In this document: positions 5,933-6,143 of the stretch, piece after piece
Layout: the number at the start of each line of letters is the position of its first letter
Position numbering within the stretch: position 1 is the stretch's first letter
NCBI GenBank assembly: GCA_002684755.1
Contig: NYVS01000005.1
Span: 1 to 6,143 of the forward strand
Length of the DNA: 6,143 nt
Origin: Phycisphaerae bacterium
GTDB lineage: Bacteria > Planctomycetota > Phycisphaerae > Phycisphaerales > SM1A02
Reading direction: 5' to 3'
Made by a program: the position numbers and the translations under genes
Notes under the pieces: model-generated
What the model saw: the letters and a program-made list of their open reading frames with translations, nothing else
The model's database searches: none
Told to the model about the DNA's origin: nothing

Positions 5933-5949
5933 CGGTCCTTTTCGGACCG
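5933..5949 (+). promoter_or_regulatory. Short hairpin in the leader of the UPF0173-like gene
   Basis: CGGTCC (5933-5938) and GGACCG (5944-5949) pair around TTTTC. The hairpin ends 41 nt before the ATG at 5991. No T-tract follows and no gene ends here, so it is more likely a leader structure or protein-binding site than a terminator. Confidence 0.35.
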
Positions 5950-5990
5950 ACGCGGCCGGTTGAATGGCATTTCACAGGCTGGAGCGACCC

Positions 5991-6143
5991 ATGAGCGTCA
6001 AGATCACCTTCCACGGCCACGCCGCGTTCTCGATCACCGACGGGACCCACACCGTCCTGATCGATCCCTTCATCACCGGCAACCCCCAGGCCGAAGCCGC
6101 GGGGATCACCGCGGATTCGATCGACTGCACGCACATCGCCCTC
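5991..6143 (+). CDS. UPF0173-type metallo-beta-lactamase-fold hydrolase, N-terminal 51 residues (partial, runs off the right edge)
   Basis: Only the first 51 residues are in the window. They contain VKITFHGHAAFSI (3-15) and VLIDPFITGNP (22-32), which are hallmark opening segments of the UPF0173 family of metal-dependent hydrolases with the metallo-beta-lactamase fold. The sequence then reaches DCTHIAL (45-51), just before the expected HxHxDH metal motif, which lies beyond the edge. Family members are cytosolic and their substrates are not known. GGAG lies 6 nt before the ATG at 5991, a good ribosome binding site. The gene is divergent from ychF and shares a 218-bp control region with it. Confidence 0.88.
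   Translation, partial: MSVKITFHGHAAFSITDGTHTVLIDPFITGNPQAEAAGITADSIDCTHIAL

Overview
The window is GC-rich, tightly packed, single-copy bacterial chromosome. Two genes at the left encode secreted proteins typical of Planctomycetota, especially Phycisphaerae-like lineages. One is a signal-peptide beta-helix protein whose mature start contains a CLDGSCDF-type segment. The other is a jelly-roll protein with a PEP-CTERM-like sorting tail (IPAPG, a short hydrophobic run, then RRRR). This taxonomic placement is an inference from protein style; there is no rRNA in the window. I see no insertion sequence, integrase, tRNA, CRISPR array or other sign of recent transfer.

Layout. (1) 1-456, minus strand: the N-terminal part of a secreted beta-helix protein, running off the left edge. 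(2) 457-769: intergenic, with a strong minus-strand terminator at 712-741 and a possible promoter for gene 1. (3) 770-1420, minus: PEP-CTERM-like surface protein. (4) 1421-1704: a 284-bp intergenic region with a 12-bp-stem hairpin, three TGATCA sites spaced exactly 10 bp, and two 12-bp palindromes. (5) 1705-5772, minus: a compact run of genes read from right to left. In transcription order these are ychF, a DUF4190-like/GspG-like membrane protein, a possible 39-residue ORF overlapping it by four bases, a hemolysin III/PAQR-family membrane protein, a DoxX-family membrane protein, and a Coq4-like metalloprotein with an extra, perhaps TerB-like, N-terminal domain. (6) 5773-5990: a divergent control region with two stem-loops, each 41 nt from the start codon it faces. 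(7) 5991-6143, plus: the start of a UPF0173-type metallo-beta-lactamase-fold hydrolase, cut by the right edge.

How the genes may work together. The spacing (59 bp, a 4-bp overlap, 9 bp, 1 bp, 61 bp) and common strand make a single transcript from ychF to the coq4-like gene plausible. YchF is a housekeeping P-loop ATPase linked to the ribosome. The last three genes are two polytopic membrane proteins and a putative zinc-dependent enzyme of a family known from quinone biosynthesis. A membrane-lipid or quinone-related role for that trio is only a hypothesis. The least ordinary items are the extended Coq4-like protein, the DUF4190-like/pseudopilin-tail hybrid, the small overlapping ORF, and the in-phase TGATCA repeats.
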